DNA of 64,000 nucleotides, taken from assembly GCF_905147365.1 (NCBI RefSeq), contig NC_056423.1:9900501-9964500 (forward strand), given 5' to 3'. This document shows positions 48,121 through 59,427 of the stretch, piece after piece (within the stretch, counting starts at the first letter, position 1; each line of letters opens with the position of its first letter). The notes below the pieces were generated by a model that was given only the letters and a program-made list of their open reading frames with translations, was not told where the DNA came from and made no database searches. Made by a program: the position numbers and the translations under genes. Origin of the DNA: Aricia agestis. Its lineage: Eukaryota; Arthropoda; Insecta; Lepidoptera; Lycaenidae.

Positions 48121-51100
48121 CTGAAAGACGAAAAATTTTTTTCACTTTTGTATGGGCAAGGGCCAGAGCGTCACGAGTTTCCCCATACAAAAGTGAAAAA
48201 AAAATTCGTCTTTCAGCGCTGCTACTTTCACAGTGAACTCTCTACAAGGAACACGTACACACCCTAAAGTATTATCACTTATTTTTGTTACAACAATTGG
48301 AATCTCGGAATCGGCTCCAACGATTTTCATGAAATTTAGTATATAGGGGGTTTCGGGGGCGATAAAACAACAATAGCTAAAGCTATTCCAGCAGATGGCG
48401 TTGTTAAGTAACACGAAGTCAAATACCGAGCAAAGCTCGGTCATCCAGGTACTTTTTCCATTAAAGACAACGAAACGAAAGAAATTTTTTTATCCGAGTA
48501 GGTACTGGTCATTGGAGGGATGCTCTTTCATACTTTTTAACCAACTTCCGAAAAAGGAGGAGGTTCTATATTGGGCATTACCCTCGTAGTGGTCGTCGGG
48601 GTCTGGCGGCAGGTGGCTGTAGTCGGGTAGGCGCGGGCTGCGCAGCTCCATCAGCATCATCAGCTCCTCCTGGCTGTAGTTCTCCTTCTCGTCGTCAGGT
48701 GAACTCTTTATTTCGCGACTGAAAAATAAAAAGTGAGGAAATATTATATCAGTGTACCAGAGAAGTCCATTCATAGGCAGATGGCAGACCTAAACAATTT
48801 GGTCACGTTATGTCAAACCCAACCGACAGATCGTGACTTGTTTAGACACAGCGGGAACCGCGCGAATCCCGCGTAGAAACCGAGCGGTTAATGTAAATGC
48901 CTTTGTAATAATGGCAGATTTACACGGGTGACTAAAGCCGCACGATTTCCGCCGCACGACGAAAGTCGACCGTGTAAATGGCAATTCGACTACGCCGCAT
49001 GCGGCTAAAGTCGCAAGCCCCAAAGTCGTGCGGCCAATGGCCGCATGCGGCTGGTGACTAAAATCGACCGTGCAAACGCTCAGTCGCAAGCGATCGCTTG
49101 CTGCGAATACTACTGTTGACTGGTGACTTGCCGGGTGACCGACACGTTAGTCACCCGTGTAAATGGGGTGGCGATTCGACTTGGACAGGCGATTCGACTG
49201 GTGACTTGCTGGGTAACTAAAATCGACCCGTTAGTCACCCGTGTAAATCGACCATAAGCTGCAAGCGGTTTAACCGCGCGGATCGCAAAAGACGGCTTTG
49301 AGCGAGATTCTTACACCGGTTCTTCTCGCCGGGCTGTACAAAAACTAAAAAGGTACGTGAGGACATGTATGGAGCAAGTTGGTCCTGATGACACGAGAAC
49401 AGTACGAGCTGGGTCTCGCTGACACTGCGTACCGCGCACGTTGTTACTTGGTGTTGCTACTAATCTTGCTGACACTAGAACAACCACGGGGACCGCAGGC
49501 TACTCACTCGTCGGCGAACTGTCCGCACAGGTCGGCGTACTGCTGTCGCTCGCGGCGGTACAGCAGGTGGCTGCGCAGCACGAAGTCGAAGTACACGCGC
49601 AAGCCGTCCGCCACCTCGCGCAGCAGGTTCAACCTGGAAGTGGAAGAAGTCTTAAATGCTGCTGTATGAGAAAGTTAACAATGAATGTAAAACGTGGGAG
49701 AGCCATGCTTCGGCACGAATGGGCCGGCTCGACCGGAGAAATACCAACACCCGAGTGAGTGAGTTTACCGGAAGCCCAATCCCCTAACCTATTCCCTTTC
49801 CCTCCCTAATTCCCCTGTTCCCTTCCCTCCCCTATTACCCCATTTCCCTCTTAAAAGGCCGGCAACGCACTTGCAGCTCTTCTGATGCTGCGTGGGTCCA
49901 TGGGCGACGGATGTTGCTTTCCATCAGGTGACCCGTTTGCTCGTTTGCCCCCTTATTTCATAAAAAAAAAAAGTTCTCACAAAAACCGCGCTATTTCATG
50001 CCGAGTGAGTGAGTTTACCGGAGGCCCTTTTCCCTACCCTCCCATATTTCCTTCCCTACCCTCCACTATTCCCTTCCCTACCCTCCCCTATTACCTCTTA
50101 AAAGGCCGGCAACGCACCTGTAGCTTTTGATGCTGCGAGTGTCCATGGGCGACGGAAGTTGCTTACCATCAGGTGACCCGTTTGCCCCCTTATTTCATTA
50201 AGTAAGTAAGTATTTAAAGCTGTAGGTTGCACGAAATCAGCGGGCAGCGGAGCAGGAGCGGCGACGGCGCGTTCCAATGCATAGATTTATATGAATAAGC
50301 CATCTAGTACGCCGCGTAGGGAGCGGCGCGCCTCTGCTTTCGAGGCCTGTCCTTATACATCTTTACATTGGATACGCCGCCGCCGCTGCCGCTCTGCTGG
50401 CCGCTGGTTTCGAGACTGCAGCCTAAAAAATTGCTGCGGATTGTAAAAAGCCACCGTAAATTGGTAAAAATCCATCGCAGATTGTGAACTGGGCCTTTTG
50501 CCTATGCGATGGATTTTTAAAAGTGCGTTTAGGAGTGTATTTTTGCATTGGGCAACTTTTATCGCAAGTGTTCTGCAAAAAATTGGCAGTTTTCTCATTA
50601 AAGTTTTTAAAGATACGGCAGATTATATTTCGTTCTTATACCGATAACTGTAGACTGTAGAAGTTCTCTTTTAAATGAATTCATATACGGGTCTTTTTAT
50701 ATGTAGCAACTTAATTTATGCAAAGAGTAAATAAAAAACTTATCTTACAAGTCACGTGTGGTACAGTTGAAACTGTGATGCATTAAAAATTTGTTGCAAC
50801 GCGTCTGGAGGCCGCGCTGCGATATGAATTTATAGCGACTGGCGAAATTTTGAATACTAGATGTATGTTGTTGGTGACTTTATTGTCCTAAGTTTATCGC
50901 GCGAGAACTGTGCATTTTCTAGTATAAAAACTATCCGGCATTTTGTTAGGGCGAGCAAAGCGAGCCCTACTATATCCTACAACCTGAGCACTTTTGTGGT
51001 ACACTTTACGGAAAAACTATCGAGCCTATTGATTTGTGCTTTAACTAAAGTCATTTTTATTTATTTTTAGATGTCTTATCATCGGTCAGTCAAGGTTTGG

Positions 51101-54100
51101 TTACTATTAAAATATAAAAAAGTGCCTTAAAGATTATTACCATGCACGAAAACGACACGAGCCCTCACAAAGCTTTTTGATAGAATCTTTGCATCCAGCG
51201 TCGGACTGACCTGCAAGTGGCATCCAGCATCGGACTGACCTGCAAGTAACATCCAGCATCGGACTGACCTGCAAGTGGCATCCAGCATCGGACTGACCTG
51301 CAAGTAACATCCAGCATCGGACTGACCTGCAAGTGGCATCCAGCATCGGACTGACCTGCAAGTAACATCCAGCATCGGACTGACCTGCAAGTGACATCCA
51401 GCATCGGACTGACCTGCAAGTAACATCCAGCATCGGACTGACCTGCAAGTGGCATCCACCATCCCACTGACCTGCAAGTGACGTCCAGCATATCAGGTCG
51501 GGGCGGCGGCTCGTGGCGGCGCGCGGGCGTGCGCCAGGCGCCGGCGCGCGCGAACCACCGCACGAAGCCCTCCAGTATCTGCGCGACGCACGGCGACGCG
51601 GGCAGACGCGCGAGGCGGCCACGCTTTACGACGAGATGGTAGTCGAAGGTAAGACGGTCCCTGTGGGATACATTAAATAGTTTAACGATGGAAGTGGCGG
51701 CCGAAAAAACGCGCGCGCGTTTAGTATGATCATGACGCCTAGTCTTACACACTACGCTTACACTACACACGTTAATAGATTATGATCATTGATCAATGTA
51801 TGTACTTATAATGATTTGCATTTATTATGATATGTGAAACAACGACTGGACGGCGCATGGTAAAACTTGTATAAGCTTATATTGAATAACATTGTTTTGT
51901 AATTATTTATGCATAAATATAAAGGTTCAAAAAAAGGAAGATCTTCCGACCGAGCGAGGTAGCATGGTCGGTCAGGCCGAAACCCACTGACGTCATTTTA
52001 GACGTTGTATGTATATCTTGTCGTTCTAAGAAACTTCGATAGCGCGATGTAGGATTGTGAGGCTTATTGTGGGTACTGCTACAATATGATAAAAGAAAAG
52101 GATCGAGCGAAAACCTGCACTAACCTACTGCATGTTGCCTCTGGCCTTTCCTCTCAACATGATGTAACAAAACTAATGGGCCATCTACTTTCAGCCACTG
52201 CCGGCAATATTACCCTGAATACTTCTGCGGCAGTAACGACGCGAGTGAGCGTTTACACTCAGCCCTCTACATACTTGCCGCGTCAGGCAGCTGCGAGTGA
52301 CTATTTACATTCTCGCGCTGCCCACTTCCCTGCCCAACAGGGCCAAATATATTTAAAACGACGCAACGCTAAGGCTGGTTTTATCGTTAAGCGTTTCGGC
52401 ACCGCCGTTGGAGCGCCGCGCGTTCGAATATGTATGGGGGTAGTAATTGCGTTTTAAAGTCCGCGCGCTTGAGCAGCGCCGTTCGTCCATACGTTTGTTA
52501 CAGCTTCGAACGCGCGCGCTCCAACGGCGCTGCGAAACGCTCTACGATAAAACCAGCCTTAAGAGGATACAACAGCGGCTAGAGAAATGAAAAAAAAGTA
52601 CGTGTAATATCTATAGCTGTCTCCCTTACCTCAAGCCTATACCGCAGAACGCGATAGAGACAACTGCAGAAAATCCAGAAAATCAACGATTCGTTGTCCC
52701 CTGATTCCTTCTCCAAAACTTAACCGATTTAAGTACTTTTTTCATTAAAGATTAAAAAAAGGCTTGAGCTGTGTTCCTATGTTTTGCTTTTTTTGTATAA
52801 TCTAGCCAAATCTGTTTTCTGGACGTTTGAACACAGTTGAAAATCTGGCCATTTTTTTGGGTTTTTGAACGTTCATATCTTATTTAATAATTAAATTATG
52901 AAAAAAAGAAAACATAGGGACATTGTATTAGTGGCCGTAGATATTCAGGAAAAAAATTATAACTCTACTAGCATTATCCAGGGAGGAAACAGGGGACAAC
53001 GTTTGTATGGAAAAAATGGCGGTGTGGAATCCTCTTAAGTGACTAGATCACTAGAGTGTGTAATGTGTATACAGTGTTCCTTTTTATGGAGTTAATATTA
53101 CAATTTCTTTTCCCCAATAAGCCGCGGGTAACACGGGAATTAATCATAATAATTAATAATCATCAATCATTTATATTACTGGATCTGGGCTGATGATGAT
53201 TATTAATCTTACAATGAGGCTTCTGGCATTGCACTAAATATCCGTATGATTATTGTACTTAATTTACCAACAGTATGCTATGCTACGAATAATAAAAACT
53301 AATGCTATGATAATATTATGCATTTTAATGATTTTTAGTTCGCATATACCCTACTAGATGGCGCTTTTACATCTAATTCAATAAAATTGATTATTTCTCT
53401 CTAATTAAGAAACGATAGGTAGTTTATTAACATTTAAATAAGTTAAATTTTACGTATTGAACGTAAAAGTTAGATAAGTTTTTAAATAATTCATTCTCTT
53501 TGATGTTTTCTATCTATAATCCTGGATCGCGCTAGCGAAGTTTTTTACGCCGCTAAGTATATATACCTGGGTCTGTGACTCAAATGTTGTGTCTATTGAA
53601 AGGAGAGACGGTTAGCACTCCCCTTGACAAGGATGGAACACACAAAATGGTTAAGGCACAACTTGACCACATTTTTTTTTAAGAAATTGAAAAAAAAAAG
53701 TAAAATTCATAACACTATAATTTATGATGCACAATTTTATAAAATTATCAGTAAATATTCAGATGCAGTTAAAAGTTATAAGCTTTGAAAAGACTATTAT
53801 GTATTACATTTTGGACATTATAGATTTTTAAAAGCTTACATAATATTCTCAATTCGCACACTATTTCTCCAGTCCAATGCCTCCTAGAATAAAATATCTT
53901 TACCTCAGTGCAGATTGTAATGTAATGCTGGCCCTCCCAGCATGTGGGTTAGGTGGAGATTGTGGCTGTGCACTGGAACCTGAGCCCGATGAGGAGTCAG
54001 TGTCACCGATTTCTCCATCTGCAGAATAAAATAAGGGATGATTCTTTGATATGAAAGATTACAATTTACAGGCCCTGGCTTATCATCATACTACATGGTA

Positions 54101-55277
54101 TGTATATCCTAACTAGGCCTTTACATCCGTTGTAGATTTATTCAGTATTTTTCAGAGCGAAGTAACCACTCCTCAAATACTGTAGTGCCTGGGACAAGAT
54201 TTTTAAATGTCCGTATGGTTGCCCAAGCGCATACGGCATTCTAGCTTCATTGTTGGCTTAGTCCAGAGGAAAGAAGAGTCCAGAGGACCGACTATGTGCG
54301 GGTTTCGTCACGATGTTTTCCTTTACCGTACGAACTGTACTTCACCGATGTATATCCTAAGAATAGACTAAATAGTAATTTACCATCTGGGGGTGTGCTA
54401 CTGGTAGAGCCATCGTCGCTGAAGCCATGTCTCACTCTCTTCGCAGCACCAGCTCCAGAATTTGAAGTGCTCCCCTTCTTGCGCTCTCTTCGATACAGAT
54501 ATGCTCCTCTGCAAATGAGAATTTTGGTGAAAATATTGGCATCAGGCAATCACAACCTTTGTGTCACTAAGTTACAACTAGAATTTTTGCATTAATTGAA
54601 AAAGCCAAGCAACTGCTACATCTTTTATGTAACTCCTCCTATAAACAAAAAACTAAACTCACAATTGGAGCTGCGACTTCTCTGCCAAATCCCGCTGCAG
54701 CTGCCGATTCTCCTCTGTGTCTTTCAGCACAAAGTCCTCGCTGACACACCTGTCCCAGGACGAGTTCCAGCCTTGGAAGTGGATCAGATATTCCACCGTA
54801 CGACGTCCACGCTTGTCTTTACTCTCTATCACCTCTAAAACCTGCAACATTGTTGATATTTTAGTTTCTATATTTGTTATTTACATCAAGATAAAATTTA
54901 CTGGTCCTTTTCATAGTATTCTTTAAATTAACGACGATATAAACAAATCTGATTTGACCTTTTTTCTTGTTGAATAAGGTACAAAAGAAATAAGCTGGAT
55001 TTGGCTTTGGCTGTACAATAATATTGTCTTTTTTACCGTTTGATTGGATATAAAAGTGATAGAAATATAACTGTGTCTTACAGAAAAAAGCTACGGAAAT
55101 AAATTGGCTTATAGAATCATTAGAAACATTCAAGAACCGCGAACTATGCAAGATTATACTGTGTTAAGTACACACCTTGGAATCGTAGAGCACTTTTGCT
55201 TTCGTCGGATCTGGTTCATAGCATAGTACTCTTTCACCTTCACTAAACTTATAGCGTAATCCTCTTGTAGATACCAT
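42840..55277 (-). CDS. MSL3: MSL3 chromo-barrel/MRG protein
   Basis: Thirteen exons (55277-55176, 54841-54663, 54508-54384, 54018-53905, 51660-51472, 49633-49508, 48718-48582, 47861-47513, 47179-47087, 45597-45483, 44367-44280, 43800-43716, 42912-42840) give about 591 residues. The chromo-barrel (MVSTRGLRYKFSEGERVLCY to VEYLIHFQGWNSSWDRCVSE, residues 1-90) is followed by a Ser-rich linker. The MRG domain then starts (RLARLPASPCVAQILEGFV, ADGLRVYFDF), is split by a ~230-residue acidic, Ser/Gln/Arg-repeat insert, and resumes at WQIVPREN, YGAIHLARLFVKLPDFL and YLEDHSEWFGEMYY. MSL3 reads methylated histones for the MOF-containing MSL complex that acetylates H4K16 (family knowledge). The exon 5 donor lies in a tandem repeat. 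A minus-strand AATAAA (42814-42809) lies 25 bases past the stop. The 53905-54018 exon is one base uncertain in my count. Confidence 0.9.
44092..44220. repeat. MITE in MSL3 intron 11 side
   Basis: The ends CCAATTTCACCAACGACTGT and the inverse GTTGGTGAAATTGG define the element; an inner TTAACGCT/AGTGTTAA pair is imperfect. It lies just before exon 11's downstream flank at 44280. Confidence 0.6.
44434..44875. repeat. MITE family E copy with a second element inserted
   Basis: The outer ends are AGAGCCAGTCCACACGGCGC / inverse. At 44598-44772 it is interrupted by an element with ends GCCCGGGCGCGCACTAGCGG / inverse, flanked by TAA-like bases, which suggests a Harbinger-type 3 bp target. The shorter family E copy at 25820-26008 lacks this insertion. 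Confidence 0.75.
46059..46847. repeat. MITE family F, large copy with nested elements
   Basis: The outer ends GGGTCAATTCAGAACGCAAC and the inverse match the small copy at 26012-26160. Inside are a perfect-looking palindrome (46123-46292) and, from 46293 to ~46790, one or two elements with ends CTGGGTTGCACCAAC / GGTGCAACCCAG. Confidence 0.65.
46123..46292. repeat. Long palindrome nested in family F element
   Basis: Two arms of about 77 bases, starting GTCTTACGGCCGTTCCCAAT, are inverted copies with no mismatch that I can find, around a centre of ~16 bases. Confidence 0.8.
47203..47466 (-). mobile_element. SINE filling MSL3 intron 8
   Basis: An inverse-orientation copy of the SINE at 6639-6953. 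Relative to MSL3 transcription it is in sense orientation. It occupies about 264 of the 333 bases between exons 8 and 9, leaving ~46 bases after the donor and ~23 before exon 9. Confidence 0.8.
47540..47800 (-). repeat. In-frame coding repeat in MSL3 exon 8
   Basis: Minus-strand units of 12 or 18 bases encode repeated SQGRET / NSQGRE peptides (about twelve units, decaying to SQDRET and SQSRET). All three frames stay largely open because the repeat is regular. Confidence 0.8.
48061..48221. repeat. TA microsatellite next to a foldback
   Basis: About 28 TA units (48062-48117) are followed at once by a foldback, 48119-48221, with arms CGCTGAAAGACGAAAAATTT / inverse. It lies in MSL3 intron 7. Confidence 0.75.
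48290..48449 (-). mobile_element. Dispersed element with CCGAGC/GCTCGG hairpin, copy 2
   Basis: An inverted, shortened copy of 20463-20775: ATGACCGAGCTTTGCTCGGT, AACGCCATCTGCTGG and CGCCCCCGAAACCCCC are all kept. Confidence 0.65.
48908..49252. repeat. GC-richer inverted-repeat element in MSL3 intron 6
   Basis: The ends TTTACACGGGTGACTAA / inverse GTTAGTCACCCGTGTAAA occur three times, with ACTAAAATCGACC motifs between, so it may be an element with an internal duplication. Confidence 0.6.
49691..50207 (+). mobile_element. Two SINE copies in tandem (MSL3 intron 5)
   Basis: The first (49691-49972) has a normal start and tail but lacks an internal ~50 bp block. The second (49973-50207) starts at that block and runs to the tail without the tRNA-like head. 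Both are antisense to MSL3. Confidence 0.75.
50225..50405. repeat. GC-rich inverted-repeat element
   Basis: AGCGGGCAGCGGAGCAGGAG at the left pairs with GCCGCTCTGCTGGCCGCT at the right; the middle is GGCGCG-rich. 50406-51190 shows no further element that I recognise. Confidence 0.45.
51192..51481 (-). repeat. 29 bp minisatellite carrying the MSL3 exon 5 splice donor
   Basis: Ten tandem units of 29 bases with almost no divergence apart from the last three bases, which alternate mostly between two forms. On the minus strand each unit contains ACTTGCAG|GTCAGT, the same bases that form the exon 5 donor at 51472/51471. Because 29 is not a multiple of 3, all three frames are used in turn, and all three are open through the array. 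Confidence 0.9.
51935..52070. repeat. Dispersed repeat, relative of 345-520
   Basis: It shares GGAAGATCTTCCG, GACCGAGCGAGGT, AACCCACT and ATAGCGCGATG with the left copy. It lies in MSL3 intron 4. Confidence 0.5.
52371..52561. repeat. MITE in MSL3 intron 4
   Basis: The ends AAGGCTGGTTTTATCG / CGATAAAACCAGCCTT are exact inverses, and the inner arms GCCGTTGGAGCGCCGCGCGT pair closely. TAA-type bases flank it. 52562-53900 is AT-rich intron with no recognisable element. Confidence 0.7.
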
Positions 55278-55722
55278 TGTTAGTTTTTGAGTATCAAACT
55301 AGGGCAAACCCGGCAAGTGAGAATGTGAAAAAACAAAAAGTTTATTGAAATAAAATCATTGTAATTATCACACACACTGCAAACGACTTAGTTTATAAGC
55401 CTCTAATACGTATTCAGTCAAACTATTGATATTATAACTTATTTTTGTTTATTTTGGAAACAAAAACACGAGAAATCCGCATTTGTTTGCTTCCTGTCAA
55501 ATATGTCAAACACTGTCAAAAGTCAAAACTGTCAAATTGCGCGTAAAATGTTGCCATTTTAGTGTTGGTTTTTTTAATGTTACTATTATAGAAAATGTAG
55601 AGAATGCAATAGAAATTAGAAATAGGAAAATAAAATAAAGATTTATCATAATGAAAATAATTTATTATGCTAATGAGTTGGGTTCCCTAAATCTTATTCT
55701 TCTACTTGGCATTATTTAAATT
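55278..55722. promoter_or_regulatory. MSL3 upstream region and cuticle-gene 3' side
   Basis: This 445-base gap holds the MSL3 promoter and the poly(A) site of the cuticle gene: AATAAA on the minus strand within TAATTTATTATG near 55660. No TATA box is clear for MSL3. Confidence 0.45.
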
Positions 55723-56584
55723 TTAATGGTAATAGGAAGAGTAAGCGATGGCTGGTGAGGCGATCTTGGCGACTGGAGCCGCGTGGACAACGGGAGAGGC
55801 GGTGTAGGCGTAAGATGGCAGGACCTTCGCAACTGGTGCGGCGTAGGCGACGGGGGCGGCGACCTTAGCAACGACGGGGGCTACGGCCTTGACGGCTAGG
55901 GGCTCCCTGTGGACGACGGCGTTGAAGCCGTTGTGGGGGTCGGCGGTGTACTCCACGGTACGCTTGGTGCCGTCGGGGTCGACCACGGAGTAGGCGCCCT
56001 GGACAACGTCACCATCGCGGGTCTCGTGCTGGGCTTTGGAGTCGCCAGTCAGACCGTCTTGGACATCGTACGAGAACGTGTACTGGGGGTGGGGGTCGTA
56101 CTCCTCGACCTTGGCCACGGGGGCTACCACCTTGGTGACGGGCGCAGCGTAGGTCTGGTAGGCCGGGGCCGCGTGGTAGACGGGGGCGGAGTACGCCACT
56201 GGGGCGGCAGGGAGCAGGCCGGCGCTGGCCGCGGCCACAAAGCAGGCGAAGACGACAAACTGTAGAAAAAAAAGTATTTTAGTCATGAAAGATTTAATAC
56301 AGATTTTCTTTAATTAAGGATTTTATTAATTAAGGGTAAAGCTTGTATAATGATATAGGTATTCTCATTATATACCTAGGTAGCTTTTCTTTTCACTAGG
56401 TAATTCAGGAAACATTTCACCGTATTATCACTTGAAATTCATTAAAAGTCCATTTAGATTGGTCCAAATCCCTCCTTTTGGCAATCCAAAAGGAGGGATT
56501 TGCCAACGCCAAAGTCCTTGGCCTTTCCATAAAAAAAATATTTAAATTTAGAACCCACTGCAGTAGCTCTACCTTGAATGCCAT
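55723..56584 (-). CDS. RR-2 cuticular protein
   Basis: Two exons: 56584-56573 (MAFK) and 56259-55723, giving 182 residues. The GT donor after MAFK and the TTTTTTCTACAG acceptor are strong. Residues 5-20 (FVVFACFVAAASAG) complete a signal peptide, so the protein is secreted to the cuticle. AAPV-type repeats flank a central Rebers-Riddiford domain of the RR-2 class: YDPHPQYTFSYDVQDGLTGD, then KAQHETRDGDVVQGAYSVV and DPDGTKRTVEYTADPHNGFN. RR-2 domains bind chitin and are typical of hard cuticle. The intron after a four-codon exon is characteristic of insect cuticle genes. An open frame from 56286 would read through the acceptor and replace MAFK with nine residues, and it is not the real start. 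Codon use is strongly GC-biased, as in highly expressed genes. Confidence 0.95.
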
Positions 56585-56630
56585 GTTGCTGATGTTTGTA
56601 AAATGATAACCTGTAGGAAGGTATCTGAGC

Positions 56631-56637
56631 TTTTATA
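56631..56637 (-). promoter_or_regulatory. TATA box of the cuticle-protein gene
   Basis: On the minus strand TATAAAAG lies ~50 bases upstream of the ATG at 56584. A start of transcription ~30 bases downstream (near 56607) would leave a 5' leader of about 23 bases, normal for cuticle genes. Confidence 0.65.
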
Positions 56638-57039
56638 ATATGAGGGTCTCACCCTTTCACTTCGAGCCAGGCGTTATTTGACCGTGAGCTGGCGCCTTCA
56701 GGCTTTTGTGAACCTTCTGCACGGGCAGCCCCGAAGCTATTCTAGATTCAAATTCAAAATTTGAAAATGGCCGCAGCTTAGTAATTTTTTTTTCAAAGAA
56801 TAATATGTAACGCAAAGGATTAAGTAGGTCAAGACTTACGCATGGCAAATTAATTATTCAGTAAAAATAATCTGAATTTAGCTAATCATTCAACGCTCAT
56901 CACTCATGAGTCATGAGTTATCTACGCTACGTAATGAAGCGCTATTACTAAAATTTATAATTAAAAAAAATGCTTTTAAACGTATTTTTGTTCTTACATT
57001 AGACCGATTGTTCTTTCAAGTCCTGTACTTTAAGTAACT

Positions 57040-57540
57040 ATAAGGGATCCTCGGAGAAGGCCGAGGCGGAGACGGAGGTCGGAGGGCCAGACATGGTCAG
57101 TGGTCACGACGTCCGCCTTAGCAGCTGGGAGCTCGGGGCGTCCGGCGTCGGCATGGGTCTACCGTCGCCACTGACCTCCTAATGGAGATCAGTGCCTCAG
57201 TGGCCGTCGCCCATGACATCGAGTCCCTGGTAAGCCACGATGCGCTCCAGCGAAGAGTTCCAGCGAATCGTCGCGGAGTGATGTGTCATGCGGTAACTGG
57301 TATGTGGTGTTTCCACGAGTAGAGCCCAAAGAGTCACAGGTGGTGGGGCTGCGGTCGTGTCACTCGTATATCACGCGTTTCCCGTAGTTCCACATTCAGG
57401 AGCAGGAACACCATTGGGGTTTTGGTGGGTATAGTCCCGGGTGAGGATCTTACGTCCGCCCCGGGGAATCCCACATACATCGGTGGTCCTCCCCAGGCCC
57501 CGGGGATGCGTAAACACATTCCCCCAACGCAAAAAAAGGT
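57040..57540. repeat. GC-rich fragment, probably from a retroelement
   Basis: This 500 bp patch is far richer in GC than its surroundings, with blocks such as CGGAGAAGGCCGAGGCGGAG and ATCCCCGGGGCC. The minus strand has a 76-codon open frame without recognisable domains. It has the look of the 5' or spacer part of a non-LTR element, but I cannot prove it. Confidence 0.35.
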
Positions 57541-58017
57541 ATACCTAAGTAGTAAGTAGGCCACTTAGGTATACCTAGTTGCATTTGAATAGCATCTTAT
57601 GTGATCATATTCAGTATGACAAATAAAATATATTATAACTAATTTTTTATATCACTTAGGGTTCGGTTATAAAAGCGATAAAATCAATGTTTATCTAGAC
57701 CCATCTATCAACATTTCAACATAAGAGTAGCCGAAGAACTATACTCGTAGGTGCAGTAGCCAAAAGCAAAATCGTACTATTAAATTAAAGTTTTTATACT
57801 TACATAAGTACTATTATTGTGACCTGATTTGGATGCTCTTATCATTTGTTTTGACAATTTGAATCAGAATCAATTATTTTGATCCTTTGAACATCACATT
57901 TGGGTCATTGGGCATTGCGTTCACTTAGACCTTTAAAGGTTAACTCTGAGAATAAGTTGACCCTACTTTGAGACCACACTCAACAGTCTACGTATTATAT
58001 TACATTTAAATGTACAT

Positions 58018-58112
58018 TCTACTTACTTATTTGAACATAGGTACTTATAACTTATTTATACATAGGTACCTATGTATGTTTAAATAAGTTCAAATAAGTA
58101 AGTAGAATATAA
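58018..58112. repeat. Foldback
   Basis: ATTCTACTTACTTATTTGAA at the left is inverted at the right (AAATAAGTAAGTAGAAT), with further pairing around GGTACTTA. Confidence 0.55.
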
Positions 58113-58897
58113 TCTGAAGCTTATTTAAAGACGTTCTTAGTTATACACCTGTAATTTGTGATAGAGGTTTAAGCCAGAACAAAAAAATCAAAGACCTCTA
58201 AACCTAATCTGTTTCTTAAGAGGTTAAAATATAATCTCTTGTATTTAACTGGTTCTACCTCTCAATATTGATGAGTATAGAAATAATGTAATAAGCATGT
58301 AATAAGTCTACGATGTTACATAATGCGCAAAAAATGCAATAAAAATCTTTACTTGTATTTTTAGCGTCCGGTTCCGAATTTTGTCAAGTCCACTGGAGCC
58401 CGTTGCTTTTGGCGCCCGAGGGAAGGTCGAAGACATTTATTATACCGATAACTTACTGACATACTGAATGTTACAAATTATTATAAAGCTTTATTGGTAA
58501 GTGCACTAAATGGTACTCTACAAAAATTACCGTATATGTTTTAACTGACATCCAAAATAGGGATATCATATTCTATCCCTTTGAGCTTTTATTGGAACCT
58601 AGCTAGGGGTTGGCTTGACATACTTTAAGAAAGTTTAAAAAAATATGTAAGTAACAACAATTATTTGAGGCTCACTATTGAAAGCCCAAACTACGGTAAC
58701 CTAAAATACAAAATTTGGTATTGTTAATTCAACCGTACTAAATGATATTATTAATAGCGTGCAGTGCCAACGCAGCGTTCATGTCAAAACAAAATATAAT
58801 AAAGGGTCTGTCAGAGCTACTCAAACTTTTATTTAAAATGACCTTCACAACTTCACATTATTCCAATCCAGTAGGCAATCCAATCCAGTATTTAATA

Positions 58898-59008
58898 TAA
58901 TGACTAGCGAATTCATTGAATAAAGCCATTTAATTTAATGACTAAAGACCAACTCGTCAAGACTTTATCTGTAAATTAGATGGTTTCATTCAATGAATTC
59001 GCTAGTCA
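58898..59008. repeat. MITE with exact inverted ends
   Basis: AATGACTAGCGAATTCATTG and its inverse flank a ~65 bp AT-rich centre. Confidence 0.65.
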
Positions 59009-59245
59009 TTGGATAAAATATCAGATTGAAACAGATGACTGCGATTTATCTGTGCTCATGCCAAGCCTGCGGCGTTGAGGACTTCTGGCTGCTATCAGCC
59101 ATCTATGCGCAACACGACATGACGTGTGTGGTGTCAACTAGTGTGAGAACCTCAAGCTCACTGAACTTACCGTGCGCATGCGCATAATACGTTTAGATAT
59201 GATTGCGACCACGATTTTAGGAACATACTTAATACTTAGACCTGT

Positions 59246-59427
59246 GTCACCGCAGACTTTACAATTTAAAGTTGGCCGACTATCGTACAAACCACAGAAA
59301 TGGATCAAGATAGAAGCGCCATGTCGCTCCAATTTGTATGAACACGAACGTATGGCGCTTCTATCTTGATCTATTTCTGTGGTTTGTACGATAGTCGGCC
59401 AACTTTAAATTGTAAGTCTGCGGGGAC
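59246..59427. repeat. Long palindrome
   Basis: The arms of ~75 bases (CGCAGACTTTACAATTTAAA ... GATCAAGATAGAAGCGCCAT) are inverted with only two or three differences around a ~30 base centre. Confidence 0.75.

Noticed and set aside
51192..51481. CRISPR-like array of 29 bp repeats
   Set aside because: The units abut with no unique spacers, and the locus is a eukaryotic exon/intron border. It is a minisatellite.
51127..51770. Three overlapping open frames of 116-201 codons
   Set aside because: They are the same repeat read in three frames. Only the part above 51472 in one frame is MSL3 coding.
55909..56265. 118-codon frame opposite the cuticle gene
   Set aside because: A shadow caused by the GC-biased codons of the RR-2 gene.
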